A DNA stretch of 64,000 nucleotides, taken from contig NZ_CP036537.1 of NCBI RefSeq assembly GCF_021184025.1, positions 3,100,001-3,164,000 on the forward strand. The letters run 5' to 3'. Positions 46,401-54,892 of this stretch are shown piece after piece. The notes beneath the pieces were generated by a model. It saw only the letters and a program-made list of their open reading frames with translations. It ran no database searches and was not told the origin of the DNA. A program made the translations under genes and the position numbers. How positions within the stretch are numbered: the first letter of the stretch is position 1; every line of letters begins with the position of its first letter. The stretch is from Rhodopseudomonas boonkerdii. GTDB taxonomy: Bacteria > Pseudomonadota > Alphaproteobacteria > Rhizobiales > Xanthobacteraceae.

Positions 46401-49400
46401 GGCCGAACACATTCTGGTTCAGCACCAGACCGTCGGGCAACACGCCGGCGGCGCGCTCCGCGGCGATTGCGGACTCGTCGCCGATATTTACATTCGGCAT
46501 GGTGAGCGAAAGATAGCGCGCGCCGTAGCGCATGCCGTCGGAGATCGACAACGTTCCGCTCTGGACGCCGAAGGCAAGCGTGCCTTCGGTCGCGATGGTG
46601 GCGGCGCCGACCGAGATGCCTCCGGCGACGGTGCCGTTGATCGTAAACTGGGGCATGTCAATCCAGCCGTTCGAGACGACCATCATGTTCCCGGTTCCGC
46701 CGGCGTTGTAGGCGTATCCGTCACTCGACGGCATCACCGTCGCAGCACCGGCCCCGGTCGTGTCGATGCGCGCGCCGTCTTCGATCCGAATACCGCCGGC
46801 ACCGGCCGTGATAAACACTTCGGGCGCGCGCAAAACTGCGCCGCCGCGCACCACGACCGTGGTGGCAAAACCGCCGGTGCGCACATAACCGTTGTCAAGA
46901 TCGAGGATCTGGCCGCCACCGAGCGAGATTCTGGCGGCACCGATGGCGCTGAGGTCCGCTGCACGCACCGACGCGTAGCCGGCCGTTGGCGTCGAGTCTG
47001 CGCCGAGAATTTCGAGGCGCGAGTTGAACGGCGTATCGACACTGACGACGCCGCCATAGCCGCCGCTGCCCGGCGTGAACAGTGCCTGGCCAGCGAAAGA
47101 CAACGATGGGCGCCTGGACGACTGTGCAGCAAGAATGAGCTGCAGTGCGGCGGCATCGGCCGGCAGGCTCGGACGCGGCTGTCCCGTGCGCGCGGCGGTC
47201 GCAAGCATGAAGCTCGCATAGTCCTGCTCATTGTACTGGGAATAGCTGCGCACCGTAGCGCCGGGCGTGATCACGACCTGGTTGGGCCGGCTGGCATGGA
47301 TCGAGGTGTTGGCGACACTGCCATAGGCCGTCGTTATGTAAGAGCCGTTGGCCAACGCGACCGGACGGCTTTCGAACTGGACCGTCCCACCGAGTTCGAC
47401 GCGGAACGCGCCGGGCAGCAGCGCGTAGGATGCCGGCATCAGTGTGTAAGTCCCCGCCGCAAGGCCGGGCACGCCACCTCCGACCGTAATGCGCTGTCCG
47501 ACGATCGATGGCGCCTTGCCTTGACTGGCGGGTACAATCGGCGAATAATCTCCAGTCGCGCTCGGGACGATCGCGAACACCTGGTTCTTGAGGTTGCTAT
47601 AATTGTTTCCCGGATTGGCTGCGGCGAGCGGATTGAGCAACGCATCGACCGAGCCGCCACGGCCGCTGATGAAGCCGGCGCCGAGCAGTTGTCCACCACC
47701 GGAAAGATCGAGCAGCGCACCGCTGGCAACGGTCACGCTGGGACCGGACAGGTTGATACCTCCGACGACCTCGCCCCACACGTTGACGCCGTTCAACGCC
47801 TGGGTCACCGCAGTGCCGTTGTAATTGTAGACGATGCCGTCGACGGTGCCGCCATAGGGCATCGCAAGTCCCGCGGCGCTTACCGACGTGATGCTGCCAG
47901 GCAGGAGGTCGAGCTTCTGCACGCCCACTAGGTTCTTGCCCGGAACAGCCGCACCGCCGAGGACGAGCGTGCCAAGCGGCGCGCGCAGGATTCCGCCTTG
48001 CTCGATCTGGGCGCTGTAGACCGTAAGCTTGCCGAACACCGAGAATGGCAGCGCTGGCGTATCCGACGTCGTGCGGCCGAATCGTACAAGGTCGTTCGCC
48101 ATGACTAAGACCTTGCTGTTGCTGACCGGATAGACCTGCGCGGCATCGAGCTCAAGCGTGCGGGAACCGTAGGTGTGACCGGTGATCCGGATATCGCCCC
48201 GGCTCACCACCTGGACCTGATCGATGCCCGCGATGCTGGTCAGTGCCGCCGAGCCATCCGCCAGCGCCAGCGCCGTGTTGAGCGGCTCGAAAGTGCCGGC
48301 GAGATCGACGAGATCGGCATTCACCGTCAGTCGCGCGGTGCCCGTCTTGGCCGGCTGCGTGCTCGGCATCGTGCCGAAGCCCGGCTGGACATCGCCTGGG
48401 GCACTACCGGGGCGTGGCTCGTACGCACCGCTGATCGGCGCGGATACAGCCTTGCCGAACGACGCATAGGGCGCCGCAAGATCGATCCGTTCGTTACCTG
48501 CCTTGGCCACGATATTGCCCGAGATCGACAGGCTTTGCGGCAGAGCGAGGCTGACATTGCCGTCGAACGCGATGGTGTCCGCATAGAGGCTGAGATTGGC
48601 GAAGCCGCCGGCGGCAACCTGATCGGCTCCAATTCGCGCATGGCCAAACCGCAATGCCGGATCGCGCATGCCCCAGACCAGACCGGACGCGAGTCCGCTT
48701 CCGCCGGCCCGCGCCGCGACTTCGAGAATGCGGAATTGCCGCACCTCGTCCGGCGTCGGCCGATCAATCACATCGGAGTAGCGAGGCGTCACCAGGGCCA
48801 GCGACAGTGTGCCGCCCGGCGCGCCTTCGCCGCCGGCCTTCGCCGTCATTGAGCCGTCGAGATAGAAACCGTTCAGCGCGCTCATCGCAATGCTACCGCC
48901 GGCGGTCGCCACCGTGACCGGACGGGCGATGCCGATGCCACCGGAAACGGCGTCCGCAACATCGAGGATCGCGCTGGCGCCCGAAGCGTCGAGCCGTGCA
49001 CCCGGGCGCATGATGACAAAGCCGTTGCCTGCCGGCGGGAAGCCTCCGGCATTGCTCTCCGTATGCGCGCCCAGCGTGATGCTGCCGCCCGCATCGACCA
49101 GGCCGTAGCGATGACCACGCCGATCCACCGCGACGGCGCTGCGCCCGGCGACGTCAAGCAAGGCGTTATCGCCCAGCCAGATCGACTGCACGCCGACAAA
49201 CGGATTGGCCTTGCCATTGCTGTAGACCTGCAGGATGTCGATCTTGCCGCCGGCTGCCGTGAGCTGTCCGTCGACGGTGATCTGGCCCGGGCTCTGCAAG
49301 GCGATGGCATGGCCGGGATCGACCGTGATGGTCGCATCGGTGCCAATGGCGATCATGCCCCTTGTCAGGTCGAGGTTGGACTCGAGCATGAGGTCGGCGC

Positions 49401-52400
49401 CGACACGGCGCGTCATGCGGCCATTGACCGGATCTTCCAGATTGACCGGCGGAAGCCACAGTTCGAGTGCCGAGGCGGGATCGGAGCCCGTCGGCGCGCT
49501 GAAGGCCGCCGTGCCGAAGCGATAGACCGGTGTGACGACATCGATCGCGGCGCGATCGACCACTAGCAATCCCTGATGACCGTTGATGGCGTAGCTCGAG
49601 AATCCCGTCTTGAAGATATTCGTATTGAGTTCGGTCAGCGCGGCAACGGCGAAGGGACGCGAGGCGACGGTACCCGCTGGGATCGCCGTGCCGACAGCGA
49701 AGCGCAGCTGGACGGGGGCGATGTCGCCGGCTGCGAAAGTGAGTTGGGTCGCCGCAAGCGGGATGCCATTCGGAAACTCCCCCGCCGTAAAGGTGAATCC
49801 TGCCGGCAGTTTCGCCATGTCGCCAGGAAAAATCTTGGTGCCCGCCGCGATCTGCGCACCGGCGCCGTAATACGTGTAGTTGACGTCGTAAAAGAAGGAG
49901 CCGGCCGGAACAGTCCAGCCGCTGGGGCCGACCATCAGCGGTCTCTCTCTGCTGGCGTCCACCTTCAAGGCGACCGCGGCGAAGTCTCCCGGCGCGAGGT
50001 TGAAGATCGTTTCGTCGTAGCTGAACGGAATGCGCCCGCCGGCCGGGATGACGATCTCTTCTGCGAGGAGCAGCGGAATCGGCGCCGTCTCGCCCGCAGC
50101 GAGCACGCCGTCGGTCGCCAGTGCCTTGCCCCCGATCACGATCGACGGACCGCTGCCGATGACGAGCTTGCCGCCCCCATTCGCGCCGTAACCGCCGATA
50201 CGCCCGTCGAGGATCAAACGACCGCCGACCGTCGGACCACCGACCGATCGGTCGTCGGCGATCAGGGTTACGTCGCCGCCCTTGCCGCCTCTCGTCTTGC
50301 CGCCCCTCAGCAGGGCCGCCCCGGACGATACGTCGATGCTGCTGCCGCTCGCCAGCGTGACATCTTGCGTCGAGGTGAAGCTGACGCTGCCTCCATCGAC
50401 GAAAGCGAGCCCGGAAAGATCGTCCGGCGAACTGGGCACGTTGGTCCACACCCCGCGCGCGTCGATGGTTGCACCGGCATGCAAAGTGAGCTGCGCGAGC
50501 CCGTCGGCCGTCGTCAGCACGATCGGCGTCAGCGCGGCCGCATCGGGCCTGAGAATATTGGTGACGCTGACGCTGCCCGAACGCGCGGTGATATCGGCCT
50601 TGATGTCGACGAAAGGCGCAATGAATTCCACCTGCGCGCCACGCGCAAAGCTCAGCGGCGCCTCGGTGGCGATCGACTGTTTCGCAGCCACGCGGAGCCC
50701 ACCCAGTCCGAACGCGCTGATCGTCCCGCTGTCGAACCAGCCGGTATTGACCCGATCGAGCGGAATGGCCGCGACGGGATCGAGTCCTGCCGAGATCGAA
50801 GCAATGCTGCCGAACTTGACGGCGGTCGTGGACGCATTGACGAGCCCGCGCGCATCGTAAAGTCCAAGCGCGAGGCTGCCGGAGAGCGGAGCCGTGTTCT
50901 GCGTCAGCTCGTAGCCGTCGGAAATGTCCGCGGGACGCGCAGCGATCTGCCGTCGCCCCTTGATGACGTCCGCAAGAATGGCTCCCTCGAACACCGAGGT
51001 CGGCGTCGACAGGATCAGGCGTCCGGCGTCGCGACCGACCGTGTAGCCATCTTCCCAGCGCATGTTCTGTCTGTCGAACACACTGGAATAGACCTCAACG
51101 ACATTCCAGCGCTCGTGATTGACGACAAAGCCGCCTGCAACTGTCGTATAGGTCAGGTCCGCCGGCGCGTTGTTGAGATTGTAGTAGCGGCCGTCGCGCC
51201 CGAGCAGATTGGTTTGCGGCAGATATCCGCCTTCGTACTGGACCGCCCCGCCCCCAATGTTGAAGGTCGATCCTCGCTGCGCGACGACTTCCGGTGCGGA
51301 CAATGTAATGTCACCACCGACTGCGGCCCACTCACCGATCTTGTGGCCGGTGTTGTTGAGATAACCGCCGACCTCGAGCAGACCGCCAGCAGTATAGTAA
51401 CGCTTGGATGCGTAGCCGCCGGTGCCGGCAGGGATCAGGACGAGATCGCGGGCATCGATCCAGACATCCTTATTGATGAGCGCCCCGCCGTCGCGATTCT
51501 GCGGGGAGTCGCGCAGCTCATTGCCCTGGATGTTGACCTTGATGGCGTTGGCCGACATCGGAAGCAAAACACCCTGGGCGCCCGACACATCGACGACGGC
51601 GCCCATTCCGGCGAAGACCCGCTTGCCGGCCGAAATGGCGACCTGTCCGCCGGTGGCCACGGTTAACGAGCCGTTTTGCAAGTCGACGAGGCCACCGCTC
51701 ACGATCTCCACGCGTGACCGGTCGCCACGATCCGCAAGTCGGGAGAGGTTGTCGAACTGACCAGGATTCTGGGTTGCGCGAATGGCGTTTTGCATCGCGG
51801 AGTCTGCGATCAGCGCATCGCGCTGCGAATTCAGCGCTGTCTCCGCGGAATCGAGTTCGGGCAGAATCAAAGTGATGCCGCTTCCCGCGAGCGTTACCGT
51901 GCCGCCGGCATCCGAGGCAGAGTTCAGCAAATGAATCGTGCCGCGCTGATTGACCGAAGTGGTCGACATCAGAACGCCGCTCTGGGTGATGGCATGCCCG
52001 GCGAGCGTGATGTCGCCCTGTGGGGCGAAAACCAGCCCGGTATTGCCGATCGCACCGGACGCGCTTCCTGCGCGAAGAACCGGCACCACTTCATTACCAC
52101 GGGTGGTGGAGACCTGATTGGAATCGGTACCCAAGCCCGGACGCAGAATGAAGTCATCGCCCGCCGCCAGCAGCGTCTGGCCCTTCGGCGTCACGATTGA
52201 TCCGGCGTTGTCCACGTTGCTGCCAAGCAGCGCCACGAAGCCGCCGCCCGATTTCACCGAGGTCGGCGCACTGGTGGCAATCGACGCGCCGGCTTCCACC
52301 ACGATCCTGCCGGCCGCTTCCTTGAAGCTCGCCACATAATCCTGGCCGCTCCGGGTCGAATAGATCCCGCTGACGAGAAATTGCGTATCGGTGATGCCGG

Positions 52401-53148
52401 CAGCGGATGCCACCAGCGAGCCGACATTGATCTGACTTGCGCCGCCGAAGATGATGCCGTTCTGATTGACGACGAGAACCTGCCCCGGCGCGTTGATCCG
52501 TCCGAGTATCTGGCTCGGGCCGGCGGCATTGCCGACCACGCGGTTGAGCACGCTCCAGTCGTTGCCTTGCTGGTTGAAATTCACGGTGGTTCGACTGCCG
52601 ACGTTGAAAGTCTGCCAGTTCAGGACCGCCTGCTGCGCGGTTTGGTTGACGGTGACGGTGGTCTGGTCGCCACCTGCCGACTGAACCGGAAGATCGGCGC
52701 CCCTCCACAGGTGGGCTCCGGACACTGCGCCCGGCGCGATCTGGAGCCCACCGGGCGCCAGCCCGTTGGGCACCACCTGAGGCAACGCGTTCGAGCGCTG
52801 CACGGAAGCTGCTGCATTGCGCGCGGCTGCCTGCGCGGCCTGCAGAGCTTGTAACGCCTGCGCTGCTCTTGCCAGTGCTCCCTCGCTCTGTCTTGCTGCC
52901 TCCGTCGCCTGCCGGGCCGCGGCAGCCGCGGCGTCACTGGCGATCGTCGGCGCCGACATCGTACCGCCGCCGCCCCCTAAAGAGCGCGCGAACGCACCTT
53001 CCTGCCCGGTCAACATCAGCGCAAATATGCTTGCACCAGCCAGGAACAGACGATGCGGCGACATCTGTTGCATCACACCTTGCGTCAGATGATATTTACC
53101 GACGGTCGCTGAACGGCTGGTTTGCGGAGCATTCGGCTTGGCGGACAT
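40435..53148 (-). CDS. giant filamentous-haemagglutinin-like exoprotein (about 4,237 aa)
   Basis: The N-terminus carries a long signal region (to about residue 54, ending EGAFA), an Ala/Gln-rich helix (70-115) and a TPS-type secretion domain with NWQTFNVGSRTTVNFNQQGN (from residue 177) and VVNQNGIIFGG (near 227). The middle is thousands of residues of repeating beta-helix strands (GGSVTL..., DLSGGG, AGRDIV units). The C-terminal 600 residues match the DUF3739-type end of such proteins and finish with a Gln/Pro- and charge-rich tail. It should be exported as a surface adhesin by an outer-membrane TpsB partner, but none is encoded nearby. ATG 53148 has AGAGAAG upstream; the frame stays open to 53,538 without an RBS. 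A later start at 53,064 is possible. Confidence 0.87.
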   Translation of the reverse strand: MSAKPNAPQTSRSATVGKYHLTQGVMQQMSPHRLFLAGASIFALMLTGQEGAFARSLGGGGGTMSAPTIASDAAAAAARQATEAARQSEGALARAAQALQALQAAQAAARNAAASVQRSNALPQVVPNGLAPGGLQIAPGAVSGAHLWRGADLPVQSAGGDQTTVTVNQTAQQAVLNWQTFNVGSRTTVNFNQQGNDWSVLNRVVGNAAGPSQILGRINAPGQVLVVNQNGIIFGGASQINVGSLVASAAGITDTQFLVSGIYSTRSGQDYVASFKEAAGRIVVEAGASIATSAPTSVKSGGGFVALLGSNVDNAGSIVTPKGQTLLAAGDDFILRPGLGTDSNQVSTTRGNEVVPVLRAGSASGAIGNTGLVFAPQGDITLAGHAITQSGVLMSTTSVNQRGTIHLLNSASDAGGTVTLAGSGITLILPELDSAETALNSQRDALIADSAMQNAIRATQNPGQFDNLSRLADRGDRSRVEIVSGGLVDLQNGSLTVATGGQVAISAGKRVFAGMGAVVDVSGAQGVLLPMSANAIKVNIQGNELRDSPQNRDGGALINKDVWIDARDLVLIPAGTGGYASKRYYTAGGLLEVGGYLNNTGHKIGEWAAVGGDITLSAPEVVAQRGSTFNIGGGAVQYEGGYLPQTNLLGRDGRYYNLNNAPADLTYTTVAGGFVVNHERWNVVEVYSSVFDRQNMRWEDGYTVGRDAGRLILSTPTSVFEGAILADVIKGRRQIAARPADISDGYELTQNTAPLSGSLALGLYDARGLVNASTTAVKFGSIASISAGLDPVAAIPLDRVNTGWFDSGTISAFGLGGLRVAAKQSIATEAPLSFARGAQVEFIAPFVDIKADITARSGSVSVTNILRPDAAALTPIVLTTADGLAQLTLHAGATIDARGVWTNVPSSPDDLSGLAFVDGGSVSFTSTQDVTLASGSSIDVSSGAALLRGGKTRGGKGGDVTLIADDRSVGGPTVGGRLILDGRIGGYGANGGGKLVIGSGPSIVIGGKALATDGVLAAGETAPIPLLLAEEIVIPAGGRIPFSYDETIFNLAPGDFAAVALKVDASRERPLMVGPSGWTVPAGSFFYDVNYTYYGAGAQIAAGTKIFPGDMAKLPAGFTFTAGEFPNGIPLAATQLTFAAGDIAPVQLRFAVGTAIPAGTVASRPFAVAALTELNTNIFKTGFSSYAINGHQGLLVVDRAAIDVVTPVYRFGTAAFSAPTGSDPASALELWLPPVNLEDPVNGRMTRRVGADLMLESNLDLTRGMIAIGTDATITVDPGHAIALQSPGQITVDGQLTAAGGKIDILQVYSNGKANPFVGVQSIWLGDNALLDVAGRSAVAVDRRGHRYGLVDAGGSITLGAHTESNAGGFPPAGNGFVIMRPGARLDASGASAILDVADAVSGGIGIARPVTVATAGGSIAMSALNGFYLDGSMTAKAGGEGAPGGTLSLALVTPRYSDVIDRPTPDEVRQFRILEVAARAGGSGLASGLVWGMRDPALRFGHARIGADQVAAGGFANLSLYADTIAFDGNVSLALPQSLSISGNIVAKAGNERIDLAAPYASFGKAVSAPISGAYEPRPGSAPGDVQPGFGTMPSTQPAKTGTARLTVNADLVDLAGTFEPLNTALALADGSAALTSIAGIDQVQVVSRGDIRITGHTYGSRTLELDAAQVYPVSNSKVLVMANDLVRFGRTTSDTPALPFSVFGKLTVYSAQIEQGGILRAPLGTLVLGGAAVPGKNLVGVQKLDLLPGSITSVSAAGLAMPYGGTVDGIVYNYNGTAVTQALNGVNVWGEVVGGINLSGPSVTVASGALLDLSGGGQLLGAGFISGRGGSVDALLNPLAAANPGNNYSNLKNQVFAIVPSATGDYSPIVPASQGKAPSIVGQRITVGGGVPGLAAGTYTLMPASYALLPGAFRVELGGTVQFESRPVALANGSYITTAYGSVANTSIHASRPNQVVITPGATVRSYSQYNEQDYASFMLATAARTGQPRPSLPADAAALQLILAAQSSRRPSLSFAGQALFTPGSGGYGGVVSVDTPFNSRLEILGADSTPTAGYASVRAADLSAIGAARISLGGGQILDLDNGYVRTGGFATTVVVRGGAVLRAPEVFITAGAGGIRIEDGARIDTTGAGAATVMPSSDGYAYNAGGTGNMMVVSNGWIDMPQFTINGTVAGGISVGAATIATEGTLAFGVQSGTLSISDGMRYGARYLSLTMPNVNIGDESAIAAERAAGVLPDGLVLNQNVFGRLLAGNAVAGAPKLESLILSAQSSINFYGSLNLSTIDPATGQSSLRSLVLNTPAIYGLGAAGDSATLTTGQLVWNGINDGVERKGQNGPRSLPPGAVIAGGAGTGHGTLNIIADEVVFGYPSESRPDTQVTLDRLALGFSTVNVTGQSRITANNRNTLSVYESQGAYQTGVGYSYSGGYLNLITPMLTGDAGSINRITAGGALNVTGTGGAAAVGPAAIGAEIGLTGGTVTISSAVVLPSGKLTVSADGDIVLGDAARIDLAGRTVGLLDAVRYSWGGDVVLESTHGNIVQAAGSVIDVSAVNNRAGSLSVTAVDAAAGHVVLAGSLRGGASGHYDAGGTMVPFLAGSIDVRAQTIADFTGLNQRLTLAGMTGARSFQLKQGDLIIGDELVANSISLSVDGGRLTINGRIDASGERVGTIRLAARDGLTLGAASVLDAHGTVLRVDSYGQPIDAPNRAVVELTTTQGRLSLAPGARIDVRSADNVARGTIELNASRLGGAGGSGDGADDVAIDAAGPVTIAGARSIAVNGFRTYRPADGIVNQDLMETVHTSSTAFITAALANADLQNRLDGLRAYADAFHLRPGVEITSATPDGDLTISGDIDLSRYRYDSLNPNTAKTAIYGSGEPGRLVIRASGNLNVFGNVSDGFGAAPLPLAIDGQDTPEVARLLVKGTQPYAGDVVIPRAGVELADGTVFPRASVLNYDVSVQGFTLPANTVLPADAPLQGGLTLPAGTVVRADIRDTSGTVIYPRGTLLRQDTALPAGTVLGAGNRFVSSIVVGPMLWPKNVALPAALTLNGALTLPIGAIIPSATVVTLPDDASFVKLRDDPTPSGIWAAAPLLPQGSQSWSLRFVAGADVTAADSRALRPRSANAGSLVLADSSVMASISIQPAGWVWASVDGDNPFGTPGQPADDPWVCENLPDYCTWSPGGASALPKFALPSVVRTGTGDLELLASSDLKVRTSFGIYTAGTPSPAILAADGSNPYDLSRGRLMGSSILGPAGTSFEGLIDGGASSVYHAWYPEAGGNLLVAAQGNLTGMSNNPSGVQDGNPGNWLWRQGGNITGQQTAWWINFGTVALPQPRDPGMTPLALVGFSGFGTLGGGNVTVLAGGDAGVLASQSGGNQAKSSTALNVTVGSTGRITSDGQLILTGGGDMQVKIGGQLNPLQPTLMTTRVQSDSSGVLTNLRGLIDLQAGTIGGINVTYGAKLAADPRWPEPSTANRGLGFGGLLVIPGDAVVDLSTRGDLVLAGAADPGRVLQQNTTSYTVGGVPHDGGGTTWFTLWRNETAINLASAGGNLVPTTQNMLSNGTIDAATDRTFVYPPTLTALAASGSIYYGAYDIVPTIIPPPLTLAPSPIGQLELLASRSIYANGYAINISGADQSGLTTPFTPAFVGWQRGDITTTNVNGTGTVFPRFGSLNPGGAELFAFGPNTASNLHAADPKPALIYAASGDIVGFKSGEVVTGTGANPEPAGTWYVAAKPMQIMAGRDIVSLGTPVGTLDEQYNGTRTSNLILHTGDNDISVVSAGRDIVYANLQVAGPGSLMITAGRDIYQADQGTVTSLGPVVSGDIRSGASVLMMAGADAANYNALLRYLDPANLAKAGVPLPDQPGKVVKTYEKELADWFSVHYGFRGTDAQTRERFASLSPEQQAVFLRRVFYEELRQSGREYNDVNGLRPRSYLRGRQAIAALFPDHDATGVPIAYRGDITMFGGSGVRTIEGGDIQLLAPGGRILLGVEGVAPPSSAGLITQGDGNIDIYSQGSLLLGLSRIMTTFGGNIVAWSAEGDINAGRGSKTTQVYTPPKRVYDKYGRVKLSPSVPTTGAGIATLNPIPEVPPGNVDLIAPLGTIDAGEAGIRVSGNVNLAALQIVNAANIQVQGTSSGIPTVQAPPVGPLTAASNANAATQQAAPPPSQGGAQPSIVIVEVLGYGGGEGSSVMSPDRDQKSDERDRRSQNPDSDYQVLGAGDMTIDEARRLTADRRRQIRP

Positions 53149-53309
53149 GCGAACTTCTCTCATCGAGCACAGGCGGGACACCGGCCGCAGCCATTGCGGT
53201 GGCTTTGCGGTCCATTTCTGTGAGTCCCGTCGTCGTTCGCGACCGAAAAAATTTTTGCTCGCTTGATCGGAGGGCGACGCGGCCATCGCATTCGCAGGGC
53301 CGCATCCGA

Positions 53310-54284
53310 TTATCGCAGCAGAACGACTCCGGCCGGCAGGTTGGTGACTGTCGCACCGAACACTTGCTGGATCTGCTCCACAACGCCATCCACATTGGCG
53401 ATCGCAAAGCGCGCGCTGAACAGCTTGCGTCCCAACGTTGTGTTGGTCACGACAATCCGTCCGGGGCGATAGCGGTTGATCTCGTCGACCACGTCCGACA
53501 ACGGCGTTCCATGGAACACCAGCACGCCGGTTTGCCACGCCGTCACCGTAGCGGGATCGATCGAGGTTACTGCGCCAAGATCTCCCGCTGCGCAGACGAC
53601 CTCTTGTCCGGCGCGCAGTTGAACCGCACGCCCGCCCGTTGCGACTTGCACTTCGCCCGCAATGCAGCTGGTGCGGACCGCGGGTCCGGCAAAACGGATA
53701 TTGAATGTCGCCCCCTCAGCCACGGCGCGCGCGTCCCCGGCGCGCACTTCGACGCGATGCAGGTCACGAGCCGTGATTGCGGCCTCGCCAGCCAGAAGTT
53801 CGACGCGCTCGATCCGGTCGTCCGTTGTCCGCAGGGCAATGCTGGTCCGCGTGTTCATGTCGATCGACGAGCCGCCGGCGAGCGCAATGTTGCGCTGCTC
53901 GCCGATCGCAGTCCTGTAATCGGCAGCAAGCTCCGAGACCGATGGCCACAAGCCGAGTGGAGGACGGACAGCGACATAGGTTGCCGCCGCGGTCGAGGCG
54001 GCCAGCGCCCCGCCGATGAAGGCGCGCCGTGCCATATGTGGTCTTGGCGCGACACGGGCATGATCGCGCAGAACCGCTGGCCCGTTGGCCGCCGGCCCGA
54101 TCGTGTCCCAAACGCGGCACGCGCGGGCAAACGCATCCGCGCGCGCCCGATCCTCCCCCACCCACTGCTTGAACGCCTCAAGATCGGCGCCATTGGCCTT
54201 GTCTGCGGCGAAGCGAAGCACCCAGACCTGCGCCTCACGGTCGACCTCGTCGAGCAGTGCGGCGGGATAGTCAATGCTCCTCAT
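53310..54284 (-). CDS. FecR-family anti-sigma regulator
   Basis: The 324-residue protein has an N-terminal DUF4880-like anti-sigma domain (LDEVDREAQVWVLRFAADKA, then AFKQWVGEDRARADAFARAC), one hydrophobic segment (RRAFIGGALAASTAAATYVA, about residues 84-103) and a periplasmic FecR domain (GEQRNIALAGGSSIDMNTRT, VAEGATFNIRFAGPAVR). It ends with an STN-like C-terminal domain (FHGTPLSDVVDEINRYRPGR). It should hold the adjacent ECF sigma factor inactive until a periplasmic signal arrives. A longer frame begins with TTG at 54,335; ATG 54284 is preferred. 161 bp separates it from the adhesin gene. Confidence 0.85.
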   Translation of the reverse strand: MRSIDYPAALLDEVDREAQVWVLRFAADKANGADLEAFKQWVGEDRARADAFARACRVWDTIGPAANGPAVLRDHARVAPRPHMARRAFIGGALAASTAAATYVAVRPPLGLWPSVSELAADYRTAIGEQRNIALAGGSSIDMNTRTSIALRTTDDRIERVELLAGEAAITARDLHRVEVRAGDARAVAEGATFNIRFAGPAVRTSCIAGEVQVATGGRAVQLRAGQEVVCAAGDLGAVTSIDPATVTAWQTGVLVFHGTPLSDVVDEINRYRPGRIVVTNTTLGRKLFSARFAIANVDGVVEQIQQVFGATVTNLPAGVVLLR

Positions 54285-54331
54285 CTTGACGTCGCTTCCC
54301 CGCGAATGGCCTGAAATCGATCCATGATCTC

Positions 54332-54883
54332 TCAATCTTCAGAGTCTTTTCGTGGCCGCGGACCGAATCTTTGAATCACATCGCGGCCGAGTCGAAGCGC
54401 ACAATGCGCCAGCGCATGTTTCAACTCGATTTCGACGAGGCGCTGGGAAATCTCGAGGCGGCCGGCAATATCGCGAAGCGCGACACCGTCCAGCCGCGAC
54501 ATCAGCAGTATCTCGCGACGACGCGGCGTCAATTCGGCCAGCGCGTCGCGCAGCGCTTCCACCTCGGATCGAGCCGACGCCGCACGTTCCGGGTCGGGCG
54601 CCTCGTCGATCAGGCCGATCGCGGTCTTGGCATCCGACAATGTCACCAGATGCTTGTCGCCGCGCCAATGCGCCAGCGCAGCATAAAACGCCATCTGAAC
54701 CAGATAGCGTCCCGGGCTGCGCAGCTCGCCTGCCGGAGGCGCGCGATCGATGCGCAGCCAGGTGTCATGCAGCACGTCGTTGGCAAGCTCGCTCGATCCC
54801 AGCCGCCGGACCAATCTGGCGCGCAGGTCGTCGTAGCCGAGCACGAAGAACCGCCGCAATAAATCACGATTGGACTCACTCAT
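54332..54883 (-). CDS. ECF (FecI-like) RNA polymerase sigma factor
   Basis: The 183-residue protein has region 2 (LRARLVRRLGSSELANDVLH, DTWLRI, RYLVQMAFYAALAHWR) and an intact region 4 helix-turn-helix (LTPRRREILLMSRLDGVALR then DIAGRLEISQRLVEIELKHA). It belongs with FecI-type iron-starvation sigma factors by layout. FecR is encoded directly downstream, and an STN/TonB_C-like protein directly upstream (9-bp gap). The likely target promoters are those of this operon and the adhesin gene; no consensus promoter was identified by eye. Confidence 0.88.
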   Translation of the reverse strand: MSESNRDLLRRFFVLGYDDLRARLVRRLGSSELANDVLHDTWLRIDRAPPAGELRSPGRYLVQMAFYAALAHWRGDKHLVTLSDAKTAIGLIDEAPDPERAASARSEVEALRDALAELTPRRREILLMSRLDGVALRDIAGRLEISQRLVEIELKHALAHCALRLGRDVIQRFGPRPRKDSED

Positions 54884-54892
54884 TTGCGGCCG

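Noticed and set aside
54285..54335. Longer FecR start at 54,335
   Set aside because: The codon there is TTG and overlaps the sigma stop region; ATG 54284 with GGGAAG upstream is the more natural start.
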